64,000 bases of DNA from contig OY282559.1 of assembly GCA_958295665.1 (NCBI GenBank), forward strand, positions 127,509,605-127,573,604, in the 5' to 3' direction. This DNA is from Tipula vernalis (taxonomy: Eukaryota > Arthropoda > Insecta > Diptera > Tipulidae). Shown here piece by piece: positions 33,401 through 45,450 of this stretch (positions are counted from its first letter, which is position 1; the number at the start of each line of letters is the position of its first letter). Made by a program: the position numbers and the translations under genes. The notes beneath the pieces are model-generated. The model did not search any database, had not been told where the DNA came from, and was given only the letters and a program-made list of their open reading frames with translations.

Positions 33401-35170
33401 AATAACTCAAATATAAATCAAAACTACTATTTTCCTATTTGTACAAATTAAAAAGCAATTAGCACAAAATCTATGATTTGACTCATAAACTAAATTAAAA
33501 TTCAAACCCTTAACTTATTCAACGAACTTTTAAATTCAGATTCAATTTGGTTTAAAAATTCATAACTTTACCAACCTTGCCCCCATGAAAATCGTTTAAA
33601 CAAACTACTACTAATATATTTCGTCCCTCTAGTAATGAAGTAGCGTATACGAAAAACTGCAGCTCTGATATAATTCACACTTAAATGTATTTTCAAAAAA
33701 CTATGTAAAAATAAAACCCTTTAGTCGATCGATAATTTAATTTTCTATCACATAAAAGAATTTACATTAAAAAGCTTCTTTAAAGAAAACTTGAAATCGG
33801 AATTATCGCAAAACAACGCCTTCTCCCACACGCCTTTCCATCACCAAATAGACGATTTAACTTCTGCAAACTCCCGTATTTTGGACGATCAAATAAAATT
33901 AAATAAAAATCTAAATTTTATTCATGGATTTCATCTAATAAAAATGGTTTTCAATCTATGCTTCAACACATCTACTTTCATCGTACAAAGACTTTACTTA
34001 TAAAAATGTGTACATACCATATACTTATCCAGACAAAACCGGCGAAAATTCTTGTTATGAATAATGCTAATTCTAGAAATAGGTAACACATCAAAACCAA
34101 CAAAAATGGAGAAGTAATAAACATATTTATACACACACACGCACCAATCGCCTAACACAAAACCAACAAAAATGTTTATTCATAGCCATTTTTGTAAATT
34201 TATGTACATACATTTTTGTTGGTTTTGCCTAACCACATCACATATAATATCTATGTATATAAAAACTATCGTCGACATACAATACAACAACACTTTCTCT
34301 CATGTTTTGTACTACGACAAAATCAGAATATCATATACCAAACCAACAAAAAGTAAAAAATAAAAAGTAAACAAATGTCTACACAAGCCGCACCATATCG
34401 ACACAAACACAAGCAAAACCTACTACTAGGTAATAAAATCTTTTATCGTTAGATACCTTTACTATCTATGTACATTGATATACCCAAGGAATGAAAAAAA
34501 TGTATTCTTATGTACATGAACACTAAATAAAATACATAACAAGATCGAGAAAGAGTAAGAAGAATTTAAAACATGTCCATTCATGACCAGAAATTCTATA
34601 ACCACACATTTTTTCTATTTCTACGGCCTGCATAGACTAGTATATATATATAAAATATAAACGAGCAACACATTTTTATTTTTTACATAATTCATACCAC
34701 ATATACATATATAGACCAGTATAAGTGATATAAAAATACCTTAATAAACGATACCAGCTAGGTACCGTTGCTTATTTTCCGACCACGGTTCCTCACGTTC
34801 CTCACTTTAAATTAATTCACTACACTAAACAAAATTTTTGAACACTAATGAAGATTATGGAAATGTCCGTAATTGTAATCAAAAATTGAAATCGAAATTC
34901 ACATTGCCCAAAATTTTGAATTTAAAGTTCAATTCCCTACTCAACCCCAAATCACTTCCAAAATACTAATCTTCATTTAACACTAAATTAATTTGAACAC
35001 TTTTCTATTAACACTAATTCAATTTAATCTAAATAAACTTAAACATAAAACAAAATTAAATTTAAATTTAAAATAAAACAAAATATAAAAAAATTTCACT
35101 TACGGAGATAGACAAAAACACGTCCATCTCCATCGAGCGTTCATCGCACCAACAACAATAAGAAACTCAC
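27491..35170. other. TE-poor AT-rich block with microsatellites
   Basis: Nearly 7.7 kb without a recognisable gene or transposon protein. Long homopolymers occur (about 24 T near 30309-30333, A runs at 31030-31075), as do CA repeats at 28855-28865, CAA repeats near 30186-30202, and a CATCAATACCAA-type repeat at 32895-32950. The string AAACCAACAAAAATG recurs in both orientations at 34095-34355. A somewhat less AT-rich patch at 30210-30260 contains GACCCGCGCG. Short open frames here are low-complexity chance ORFs. It could be host intronic or intergenic DNA. Confidence 0.45.
32893..32956 (+). repeat. AACATCAATACC minisatellite
   Basis: Irregular tandem units such as AACATCAATACCAACATCAA repeat over about 60 bp. 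Nothing coding here. Confidence 0.55.
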
Positions 35171-36248
35171 GGCTGGTCTCCTGTTTTTTTTTGGCTCTTG
35201 ACAAAAAATAAATGACAAACGGCTCAAGACATTTTTTGTACAACTAGTCAACTACTTACTAACATAAAGAATACAACTAATTTCTCTCTTTGAGAATAAG
35301 AAAAAATTTGTATTTAGTTCGTTTTTCGATTAATACAATTTTTGTATTACACAATTTATTATTTATGTTTTATTATCACAAATTTTATTATATTTTGACC
35401 TAAAATTTATTAAAAGGCAAAATTTTGCCAAAAAAGAATGAAAATTTCATTTTATTTGTTAAAATATTCAACATGAAATGACATGAAATGGAGCATAAAA
35501 TACAGTTTATGCTCAAATGGCACAACGTCATGACAAAAATATTGAATATTCTGATATTTTTCTCCTTTGACAAAATTTCAATGCGCATGCTCAAATCCAT
35601 TTTTGTGTATGTTTTTGCAAAATGTACCAAAAATTGTCACGAGAAAAAAAAATGGACTAGAATTTTATTTTATCAGTAGAAAAATTCATAGGTGGAGTTG
35701 ATGATAAACTTAAAATTTAAAATCCAGTTTTATGGCTGGTCTCCATTTTCGTATTTTCTCTTGACAAAAAAAAATCTACTCCATGGTTTTCCTCGTGACA
35801 ATTTTTAGTACATTTTCCAAAAACATACACAAAAATTGATTTGGGCAAGCGCATTGAAATTTTGTCAAAAAAGGAAAAGATCAGAATATTCAATATTTTT
35901 GTCATGACGTTATGCCATTTGAGCATAAATTGTATTTTATGCTCAATTTCATTTCATTTCATGTTGAATATTTTACCAAATAAAATGAAATTTTCATTCT
36001 TTTTTAACAGACAAAATTTTGTCCTTTTAATAAATTTTAGGATTTTTACATAAATAATAAATTGTGGAATGCAAATGTAATATGCCAAAAATTGTATTAT
36101 TCGAAAAACGAACCAAATTAAAATTTTTTCTTATTCTCAAAGAGAGAAATTAGTTATATTCTTAATGTTAGTAGTTGTACAAAAAATGTCACGAGCCGTT
36201 TGTCATTTATTTTCTGTCAAGAGAAAAATACGTAAGTAGAGACCAGCC
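35171..36248. mobile_element. inverted pair of MITEs with GGCTGGTCTC ends
   Basis: The right unit (35734-36248, about 515 bp) starts GGCTGGTCTCCATTTTCGTA and ends GTAGAGACCAGCC, giving inverted ends, with TTTCTCTTGAC/GTCAAGAGAAA inside them. The left unit (35171 to about 35690) is the same sequence in opposite orientation, keeping its outer GGCTGGTCTC end and decayed at the inner end. Together they form arms of almost 500 bp. The open frames inside (35400-35630 and 35841-36053) are the same non-coding sequence read from both arms. Confidence 0.75.
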
Positions 36249-36263
36249 AATAGTCTACAGTAG

Positions 36264-36414
36264 CCTTATTCTATAAAAAATAAGATAATGTTTACACGTG
36301 ATAAACAGTGAACGAAAAGAGAATCAAAAAATAATTTAATGTAATTTTAGTAAAAAATCACAAAGTTTACCCGTTTTCACGTTTACACATTATCTTATTT
36401 TTTACAGAATAAGG
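36264..36414. mobile_element. small inverted-repeat MITE (CCTTATTCT ends)
   Basis: About 150 bp. Arms of about 36 bp each: CCTTATTCTATAAAAAATAA and onward, matched by CTTATTTTTTACAGAATAAG at the right end. It has a short AT-rich centre and no coding content. Confidence 0.65.
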
Positions 36415-36599
36415 GTACAGGAATACTAAATATTATTAAAAACTAGTAAGGTGCCCATGTACACATGGAAGGCTAGAAAGCTACTTACGTGTACACAAAA
36501 AATAATAAACTCATATTGGACCACTTTCAGCGGGATATGGGCCAATGGTAGTGATCAGTCGAATAAAAATTTGAAATATCATATTAATTATTTATTTAA

Positions 36600-36759
36600 T
36601 TTAAGTAAGATATTATGTTTCAAAGAATTAATTTGTACACCAGATTTTGAGTAAAAGCTTTGCCGCTTCTTTTTATAAGATTTTCCTGCTCTTTTGTACT
36701 AAGTATTTGTACTTTTATATTTGATTTGGATCTCACTCTTGAAAAAGCAATATTTATGA
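36600..36759 (-). pseudogene. Helitron helicase C-terminal tail
   Basis: Minus strand: NIAFSRVRSKSNIKVQIL, then a Lys-rich stretch and FTQNLVYKLIL. This matches the last helicase motif of Helitron proteins (an SRV-type motif followed by a conserved xNVVYxEI-like end). It lies 2.6 kb from the rest of the Helitron (39353-42399) because an insertion separates them. The reading continues in sense with the HGQL motif at about 39365. Confidence 0.7.
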
Positions 36760-37583
36760 TGTGTGCCTCAGAAGACTTTTCAAACTATACTTTTGTAAGA
36801 CCCAGTAATTCATGCAATATTTAAATAGATGTCACTACTCGTAGGTTAAAAGTATTCAATTGTGCCTTATAGCCAACTAAACTTTTCAATGTCTCGTTTA
36901 AATAAATGACGTCTAATAAAAAATAAACCGAGTCGTTTAATAACCATACAATCAGATTAAAGCTATTGATTTTGGTGTTTCGAGTAGTAAACAACTCGTG
37001 CTTTTTTCTTAAAAACTAATTAAACTCTACACTTTCGGCGGGTAGTTTTGAGCAACATATATTAAGGAAATTCCTTAACCTATTGAGTTTTCTTGAAGCA
37101 AATGTGTAGTTTTGTACGTTTAGGTTTAGTTTTGGTGCGTTTAAGATGTTGTGTTCCAAACAGGGAAAACCGACCGATTAAACTTTTAAGTTTGGGGTGA
37201 TAAACGTGTATAAAACTTTATCGTGAAGTTAATAAAGTTGGCGAATTTTTATATCCGTGAGGGATTTTCCATATACCAAGATTTGTGCCGTTGAATAACA
37301 CCCAATTTGTGAGTCGAGAAATATAAAGTACCGTATTGTGTACCAAGGGCGTTTGCGTGAAATTTTAAAAATAAGTGTTGTTGGATAGAGTTTTAATTTA
37401 GTGAAGATAAAAGATAAAACTAGAACGGTTCTTATCATTTATTGTGTTTATATATCTTCATAATTCACCTAAAATTGAGGACGCTTTTATTCGTAAGATG
37501 ATGGAAATATTTAGAAGAGTCGCAAATGATGAGTCGGTGAATTCAAATAATAAGTGCTATTGAACCAACCAAAAAGCAGCATT

Positions 37584-38912
37584 ATGATGGAAGGTCGTGA
37601 CAGTGGAGATATGACAAATAGAATTAGGGAGACTATTGCTAGTGAACTTAACGGCAACCCACAGGAAGATCCAGTTAGAAGAGTTACGAACACGGGATAT
37701 GGCGTTGAAAGATAGAAATCAGAATGAAATCTACTATCGTGCCTACTGCTGGAGCTTGCTTTTTAGAGATGTCGAAGAACCGCTTTCGAAGTTTAGCGGG
37801 GAGGACAATTATCCCGTCGAGAAATGGATTCAGGATGTCGAAGATCCTGATGTATGTATGAAATGGAATACTGAACAGAAAGTTATTTATTCAAAAAGAC
37901 TGTTAACCGGAACAGCAAAAGACAGTTTACGTTTGGCGGTTACTGATACCTGGGAAAATCTAACTACACATTTAGTCAAACGAGTTCAAAAAGAAAGTGA
38001 ATGTGGCGCATGGCAGAGAGGAAGAAAAAGAAAGATGATTTTTTCAAAAATTATTTAATCGCTATGCGTGAACTAGGTCAAACCGGCAACTTGGAAGATG
38101 CTTCGATAATCGATTACTGTATAAGTGGAATAACCGATTATGAACATAATAAGGTGGTTTTATATGGATCAACCTCTATGAATGATTTCAAAAGTAAACT
38201 CGTAATTAAAAAAATTATAGAAATCAAACAAAAATTTAAGATAAAAGCACCAATCGATAGCATAACAACAAAGCCTATTGAGAACAAAAAGTTAAATAGA
38301 TTCAGAAGAATGCCAAGATGTTACAACTTTGGTGGAATTGGGCATCTAGGACCATTGTGCAACCATAGAGAATCAGGATGATTTTTCATCAAAAGCTATA
38401 AAAAATGTATGATTCAATGGAAAGGAACTTTGTGCACTAGTTGATACCGAAAGCGAAATTAGTTAATGTCACATAAAAAAAAATCATTGGAACAGGGATT
38501 TTCAAATTTAGCGAGGAGTGCACAATATTCCATGGTGCGGGGTCCAGAGATGTATCAACCGTAGGTACCTTAAAAATAGAGGATGAAGTATATGAGACCA
38601 CAATTCAAATAGTTCCTGATGGAATATTGCCAGTTGACTTTTTATTGGGTAGAGATTTGGATAGAGATTTGATAAATCAAACGCCGACTGGAATTAATTT
38701 GAGAAAATTCATTCCGGTTAACGTTTCAATGGTGAATGAGCATGGATAACTTCCGCTGAACATAAACCATATTAATGATCGTGAAGTGGCGGATAGTATT
38801 CGATTATTGGTAGTAAACTAAAATCCAGAGAAGAGAACGCCAAGTCCAAACATAAAAATGCATATTGAGCTGACCGATGAGAAACCAATTGCTTATAAAC
38901 TGAATTATGTAA
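37584..38912 (+). pseudogene. Gypsy-type gag and protease remnant
   Basis: The likely gag start is MMEGRDSGDMTNRIRETIAS at 37584, with a frameshift near 37690. The gag body reads LSKFSGEDNYPVEKWIQDVE and LLTGTAKDSLRLAV, then a degenerate knuckle CYNFGGIGHLGPLCNH near 38320, where the second Cys of CCHC is missing. The protease shows ALVDTESEIS near 38435 and VDFLLGRDLDRDL near 38640. The active-site Gly after Asp-Thr is Glu, so it is dead. The reading ends in ELTDEKPIAYKLNY, the lead-in to reverse transcriptase, where MITE sequence begins. No RT, integrase or LTR remains. Confidence 0.7.
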
Positions 38913-38915
38913 GAC

Positions 38916-39130
38916 AATTATTAAAATTGTTAAAACTGTATGATTTTAATTAACCATAGTTAAAATATCGTGCATTTACTAAAAATACAATTTTAAATTA
39001 ACACAGTTTTACGACGATAAATTAAAATTTTGTATTAAAACTGTTAAAATTTTAAATTTTTTTTTAGTAAATGCACGATATTTTAACTATCGTTCATTAA
39101 AATCATACAGTTTTAACTATTTTAATAATT
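38916..39130. mobile_element. AT-rich fold-back MITE inside Gypsy remnant
   Basis: Arms of about 70 bp: AATTATTAAAATTGTTAAAA through TTTACTAAAAAT, mirrored by ATTTTTTTTTTAGTAAATGC through TTTTAATAATT. They share CGATATTTTAACTA-type blocks. It interrupts the Gypsy remnant at the start of the RT region. Confidence 0.7.
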
Positions 39131-39352
39131 ATGTTACATAATTTGGTAAAAAAGGGAATATCGTTCTCGTTACTCGTTCTCAATGTATATCGGACTTTCC
39201 TGACTACGTATTTTAAACTGACTGTCATACAAATTGAAAAGTCGTCGAAAAGTAACCTTGTAGACTGCCTTTTCACCAAGCATCTATAAGAGGAAATAGC
39301 GAAAGCTTCAAAATTTGAAAAGTTTAGTTTGAAAAGTCTTCTGAGGCACACA

Positions 39353-42300
39353 GCAATAGTTGTCCATGAGAAAAAACTGGTTGTGATAAGCCCTTGTGAT
39401 TTATTTATAGTCATCACATAAAGGCGACTTGTATTGAAAACTGTCGCTTTCGCAATGTAAAGGGATAATTATTGTCAGAAAGAGCTAATTCAATTCCGGC
39501 CATCTCCTTTTGATCTTCCTGTCAAGACTTTACAAAACATAACTTTGCTTTCATTTGAATTATAATGAGTCGTGTTCCATTACACAAAGCTCTGTCTCTA
39601 CAACTATTTCTAAGCAATATTACTATTGCTCCAACTTTTAGCTTTAGAGCATGTACAGGCATGCCTGATGAAGTTACTGTATTAAAACATTCCGTTGAAA
39701 AAATTTATTCTTTCCTCTTCATCATCAGTAACTACAAAATCCATTGCTCTATTGGCAAAATATTTAGATTCCACAGCAGTAAACGTTTTTGCAAAAATTG
39801 CATCTATCAATGATCCTTTGCAAATGAACTCTTCGGGTATTTCAAAAATATCTTCTATAAGATCATGTGATTTGGTTAATTTACCATCACCCAACTCAAT
39901 TAACCAATTGGCAAATTCTTTGTTTTCCCCAGTTCTCATATTTGTAGTCAACTGCACTGGGGTAATTGTCGGCCAGAGAGAACACCTTTTCTATGGTTTC
40001 TTTCACTATGGTAACTCGGTTACTATATGAAACAATTGGCAGTAAATGCCTAAAAATCTCCTCCAAAGAGGATTACCATATTCCCAAACAATTTTGCATA
40101 ACTGAAAACTTCTGTAAGAAGTTTATTGACTACATCAAGTGCGATTTCGGTTGTTATTCCAGCCTCACCCCAAACAATGAGTTTGGCAGCTTTTATCTTA
40201 TCGGCCGCTGCAGATTTCATTGGAATACTTGATGAACTTGTGTACGTTAGGGCCACTTTTAATTTAAATTGAGAGTGATATGTTGTTCCACACTCCAAAA
40301 GAGTTCCAGCAATTCCAGTGGAAGCTACCAGTAATACATTTTATCAATTTCCCGGTTCAGCTCTGTCTTATCATCGATGGCTTTCATCACCATGTCGTAA
40401 ATATATTTTTCCTCACAATTGAGCTGATATACAAATAGTTCTCCTTTTTCTCGCTCAAAGTCCAAATCGTATTTAGACAGGATATCATTAATTGGTGTTG
40501 TTTGTGGCAATCACCATTTATTATAGTCTACAGGGTTTTGTCGAACAATACTTTTAATGCCATAGCTGATTTGTGTTTATTCCAAAGAGTCAAAATGTCT
40601 CCTGGATTTCCATATGCCTAAATAAGAGCAAACGGTAAGTCTGATTTCTTTTGGCGATTGCAAATCTACAGCTTCTGTGAGGGCATTATTCCACTCAGTA
40701 TCATCAGCAAGTAATTTTCTTGCTTTGCAAGCCTCTTTAAATGTACCATATTTTGCTCTTTTCACATGTAGCAAGGTTAGTCTTCAAATAAAATCGTTCG
40801 GGGTCATTCATCCCCACTCTCTTCTACATCACTATCAACAACTACTTCGTTGTCGTTTTCATCTGCGCTATGATTTTCCCTTACTTGTTCTGGAAGTTCA
40901 ATATTTTCGGTTAACACCATCCTGGTGATTGTCTTGGCTTTTCGCCATCGCTGCAAGTTTTGGCGTTTTTTTATTTAATTTAAACCAAGTTAAAAGAGTA
41001 GTATCTTTAACTTTCTCTGCTGCTTGCTGTTCTTGACCTTTCAAAAACACAACGGATTGTTCCTTTGGCAAATGTACTGCCAAACGTATAACGGCATCTG
41101 ATTGCCAGTGCATCAAATAACCGTTTGTACGTCACATAGCTTCAGGGAACTTATGTAACGTGAATCAATGAAATTCCGAACTTCGTCTTGTGTTGTCTCC
41201 AAATTGTTGTGTTAACTTCCCAGCTCTTCGAAATGGATTAAATTCCTTTTTGATTGTCAATATATATGCCTAATTGCGTAATAAGCCATTTGCGATATCA
41301 TATCCTTAACTCCAATGTGCCATCCGTCATCTCCTTAAGGACAGAGAAGTGTATATAGCATCGGAACACCATATTTATTAGTGTTGTAGTGCCGTTACTA
41401 CAATCTATTATAAACACGAATGTCTCTTTCAAATGATGGTTTACCATTCATATTTTCAAATACGACAGCAATTTCATTTGCTGCTGTTGGAGGATTGTAC
41501 GTTAAAAATGGTATTTCAATTCCCTACTCAGTTAAACCTTTCTCTATTTCTTGCATAAACTTGTATGATTTTGCAAGCTCATTATTTACTGACATAAAGT
41601 CAGACAACTTCTGCATTCTTTATTTGTCACAACTTTTGTTACGCTTGTCTCCTACTCTTTGATTTTAGGCGTCTACAGAATAAAGCATATATAGTTGTGC
41701 GTATTTCGGGTTTTCTCCTTCTCTTCGGTGTATGTTTTTCGAGGCCGCATAATATATTTTTCAAATGGCTTTAGAGCATTGTATTCCACCAGTGGAAACC
41801 ATATCTTATCCGTTTCTATTCTGGTATGGGTCTCCCTTGGAAGCAAATGCTAATGCTCTATTAAAGGAGCGAATGTTCTCCATAAAATTTTTTCTTTGAT
41901 GACCCGTTGGCCATTGGTTTTCCGATTTGTCGCGGGAATCGTGCGCCATTAATTTTTTTAAATGATTTGGAAACCTGTAAGGTTCCAATTTTAGTTTCCT
42001 TTTATGGCAACAGTATTCGAATAATTTATTTTTGGGACCCTCCTCTTCAAAATTTAAAGATCTACAAGCAATGCATTTAATAGACATTGGTACCAATGTG
42101 TGCGGTATAGCCGTATATGGTTCAAACTTTGCAATCCTGGCTGTGTTTCGTTCTGACCGAATTGCATGGGATTATGCCATTCTTTGATTTTGCTGATCAG
42201 GCACAGGGCTTTTTTTATGGCCATTCCTACTGCTACTTTTTTACGTTCCGTCATTGTTTGTTGTTCAGACTCAGTAACTCTTTTTCTTGCCATTCCAATT

Positions 42301-42399
42301 GCTGTTTTTTATGTTCGCTTTATTTTTGCTGTCCCGTTTGAGTGGCCATTTTTCCTGTCTATCTTCTTCACTTATATCTGGTTTTTTTTTAGCAGGCAT
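39353..42399 (-). pseudogene. Helitron RepHel protein pseudogene
   Basis: Minus strand from an ATG at 42399 (MPAKKKPDISEEDRQEKW). The N-terminal Cys-rich part is at about 42060-41980 (CIACRSLNFE...YCCHKRKL), followed by FMENIRSFNRALAFASKGD. The central Rep-proximal piece at 41116-40900 reads VIRLAVHLPKEQSVVFLKGQ and LLTWFKLN. Then come TFKEACKARKLLADDTEW, the helicase piece LIVWGEAGI and ILFGGDF (Walker B-like), LTTNMRTGENKEFANWLIEL, and MTINKSQG near 39412, after which FSHGQL leads into the interruption at 39352. The Walker A region is not clearly kept. Frames change many times. Intact proteins of this family combine HUH nuclease and PIF1-type helicase for rolling-circle transposition. Confidence 0.8.
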
Positions 42400-42655
42400 A
42401 ATGGTTTATTTACTCTAGTGAGCTTCTTATTTTCGAAAATTTGCTGGCTTTGCTTTTAGTTTTCAAAAGACTGTTGTGAGTTCATCTATGAGCTTTTAGT
42501 CTCTATATTGGTTTGCTCTATTGAGTTTTAGGTCTGTATAAATACTGTTAGATTTGCTCCAAGGAGCCTATAATATCATATACCATTTATTACATGAGGG
42601 CACGGAAATCTTTACAAACACAATCAAAAAATTAATTTTCTGCAAAATATTGACA
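42400..42655. other. Helitron upstream spacer
   Basis: AT-rich, with no gene. It could include the Helitron 5' end, but I could not fix a terminal TC. Confidence 0.3.
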
Positions 42656-42659
42656 ATCA

Positions 42660-43570
42660 CAATATATGGAAATTTGGAATAAAATCAGCCTCTAGTGTTA
42701 TGTCTGGAAATAGCTATTGCATGAAAAATTTCCAGGTTTCCAGTGCGAACTCTGGGAAAATTTGATAAAGTTTCTAGCCGAAAGTAAAAAATGAAAGTAT
42801 AAAATCAGCCTCTATAGTGTCATGTCTGGAGATGGATTGCCTTGATGTGACTTACCCATAGCAATTGCAGTAAAAAATTGAGTGCAGATTTCCTGTGGGA
42901 AATTTGGGAAATTCTGATTACCCAAAAATCATTGTAGACGGATTGTATTTATGTAACTTGTCAATAGCTATTGCAGGTAGAAAATTCAATTGAAGATTCC
43001 TGTGGGGAATCTTAAAAACTCTATGTTACAAAAATCATTAGGAACACCATTCAATTAATCTATTTCAAGACACAATAATTTATTTATTTATTAATTATAC
43101 AAATTTTTGTACACCCTATTTTGAGCAGGAGCTCATTAATCATAAAGTGTCGACCAACATAAAATTATAAACAAAATGAACTGCTAGAGCTTAACCGCTA
43201 CACCTCGTCCTGAGTTGATTCGAAACACAATTTCCTTAACTAGCTATTTTAGCCAAGATCAGCACAGCTGCCACACACTTCGGTTATTGTCCAATATCTA
43301 TTGGCAAGTCATATCAATGTAATCCATCTCCAGACATTACCAGAAGTCGCATAGGCTGATTTTATACAGTGATTTTTTACTTTCGGCGGGAAGCTTTATC
43401 AAATTTTCACAGATTTCTCACATGAAACTTGATCTGAAATTTTTTCCAGCGGTAGCTATTGACTAATCACATAAAAAAGATTTATTTTTAGATATTCACT
43501 CTAGAGCCTGATTTGGTTCCAATTTTTTGGATTCTTCTGATTTTTCGAAATTTTCCACGAGTATATGGAA
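42660..43570. mobile_element. fold-back repeat, copy A
   Basis: The left half (42660-43030) contains three imperfect units, each with AAAATCAGCCTCTA, TGTCTGGA, a TAGCTATTGCA stretch and TTCCTGTGGGAAAT. The right half (43290-43570) has the same blocks inverted (CTATTGGCAAGTCATATCAA, TAGGCTGATTTTATACAGTG, GCTATTGACTAATCACATAA) and ends GAAATTTTCCACGAGTATA, equivalent to the end of copy B at 55526-56027. No coding potential. The layout of tandem subunits within inverted arms resembles fold-back elements. Confidence 0.65.
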
Positions 43571-43589
43571 CAAACTTTGCCACTTAAGC

Positions 43590-43720
43590 CTATTTACTTT
43601 CCTCTTTACTTTCGGCTGATAACTGCTAAATTTTTTATTTTCGCCCGGAATGCTAATAATGTAGTCTGCATTATAAACTTTGTACTTTCGACTGGAAACT
43701 TTCGGCTAACTACAACAAGG
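43590..43720 (-). repeat. CCGAAAGTAAA-type tandem repeat, left locus
   Basis: TTTACTTTCGGCTGATAACT, GTAGTCTGCATTATAAACTT and TACTTTCGACTGGAAACTTT repeat here. They are the reverse complement of units at 55260-55460. Confidence 0.6.
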
Positions 43721-43739
43721 TATACATTATAAAGAATCT

Positions 43740-45450
43740 GAGACCGAAGTAATTAAACTGCTAAGTAAAATCATTTAACCCCTTGATAAGCTCAGCTTAC
43801 ATTTTGAGGTTCTAAGAATACAATCAATTCCATATATACGTACTAAAATTTCTGGAAAATCTCTGAAGAGCCTTCTTGATAACTCTTTTTGCCCCATTAG
43901 CCATTTAAGACTAGCGTGGTCGCTAATGATGGTGAACGAAACCCCTACGATATATGCCCGAAATTTTTTCACGCTTAACACAGCAGCTAAGCAATCGAGC
44001 TCAGTGATCGTGTAGTTGCGTTGCGCTGCGTTAAGTTTTTAAGACATATAAGCGATGGCATATTCGCCACCATCCTAATGTTTCTGAAAAAGTACTCCAC
44101 GGTATAGCTCGCATCGCACTGTATATAGAAACGTTGTGCAAAGTTTGGGTGCACCAAAAACTGGCGCTGATGACATCACTTGTTTTAGTTGGGTGTCGGA
44201 AAATTTGCTATGGATTTGACTTTTTCTTGGTCAACTCTCAAGAAACCATCCCCAACGATATAACCCAGATAGTGAATTTCTTACAGAAGGAACTTGCTCT
44301 TTTCGAGATTTATGGTCAAACATGCCTGTTCCCAAAGTGACGCAACTTCCTCCAATAATTCGATATGCTCATCGAAACTACCTGAAGTAACGAGGAAATC
44401 GTCAAGGTAAAGAAATACTTTTTCGTGGAGCTGATGAGGTATAACCCTATCCATTAGACGGCATATGGTCTGTGAAGCGTTGCAGAGCCCAAACGGCATG
44501 ACCTAAAACTGATACAAAGGACGACCTGTTGACGATACACAGGACGACATGTAAACGCCATCAAACTACGCGACTCCTGATCCAGCGGAACCTGCCAAAA
44601 TGCATCTTTCAGGTCGATGCTTGAAATATATTTGGTATGTTCCAACCGGCTCAGGAGCCCGTCGATGATGGGTAATGTGTAGGCATCTTTTATGGTCACC
44701 TCGTTCAGTTTACGGGCATCCAAGTAGTATCGAACTTTACCGTTGGGCTTCTGCACGCACGTTACTGGGGGACCCCACGAGCTCTCTGATTCCTCTATTA
44801 CACCAAGCGAGAGCATCCTGTCCAGTTCCCGGTACAAGTAGGCCTGCTTATCTGGAGAAATGAGGTAATGGCGTTGTTTGATTGGTTTTGCACCTCCTAC
44901 ATCAATTTTCGATTACTTTTTCCCAAACCTTTTTCAGTAAAGGATGGACATTTTTGTATTGCTCTGTTTAGCCGCTCCGATTCTTCCGATGTCAACTCAT
45001 GCTTTGGTGCCTCCTTTGCATTGGAATGTTCAGTAAGTTCTGAAATTGCCATTGGAAGTATGTTAAACTGTTTCTAAAGTCGATCCTTAGATATAATGTT
45101 TGTGTTAGATTACGAACTAGATGAATTCTCATAACCTTTTCAATTCCATTAAAATTTATTCGAGGGTATATGTGCCCAACACTCGCTACTTTCGGCCATT
45201 CGCGATGGATACATTTGTCGATAAGTAGTCAATTTTGTAACGATTATCTAACAGAAATTGTTCACTACCACAACCAAGTGCAGTTATGGTAGTTCCACTA
45301 TCCAACAGACCCTGGTAGGGTATCCCGCCTGTAGTCACTTGGGCATATGGGCGTTCGTCGGACGCATCTACGAAAAGTGCTTTGTGTAATCATTTGGTGT
45401 TCTAGGTGAAACTGAAGAAGGACTAGGTATCATGGTTGCAATAGGTGTTT
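43740..45450 (-). pseudogene. Gypsy-type pol remnant (protease, RT, RNase H)
   Basis: Minus strand. A protease core, YQGLLDSGTTITALGCG, is at about 45320-45270 (DSG active site present). The reverse transcriptase starts near 44837: ELDRMLSLGVIEESESSWGP, KPNGKVRYYLDARKLNEVT, SIDLKDAFWQVPLD, then in another frame MPFGLCNASQTICRLMDR and VFLYLDDFLVTSGS with the YLDD site intact (about 44415). RNase H pieces at 43981-43775 read FRAYIVGVSFTIISDHASLK and LKWLMGQKELS. There is no integrase; the element is cut near 43740 beside the repeat region. Frameshifts at about 44490 and elsewhere inactivate it. Confidence 0.75.

Larger units (their letters stand above)
36760..39352. mobile_element. 2.6-kb insertion with perfect 28-bp inverted ends
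   Basis: The 28 bases at 36760-36787 (TGTGTGCCTCAGAAGACTTT...) are exactly the reverse complement of 39325-39352, and similarity continues several bases inward. The Helitron frame is broken exactly at these points. Flanks share GCAATA (36747-36752 and 39353-39358) but not as a clean adjacent duplication. Inside are Gypsy gag-protease remains and a MITE. Either a TIR transposon collected them or the Gypsy piece came with it. Confidence 0.6.

Noticed and set aside
34095..34360. Regularly recurring AAACCAACAAAAATG, considered as a CRISPR-like array
   Set aside because: Spacing is irregular, orientation varies, and the context is eukaryotic; a simple dispersed short repeat.
35400..36053. Related ORFs on opposite strands that look like a duplicated gene
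   Set aside because: Both are the same MITE arm read in opposite orientation; not a gene.
37200..37300. AGTTGGCGAATTTTTATATC as primer-binding site of the Gypsy remnant
   Set aside because: Only TTGGCG agrees with known sites and no LTR pair brackets it.
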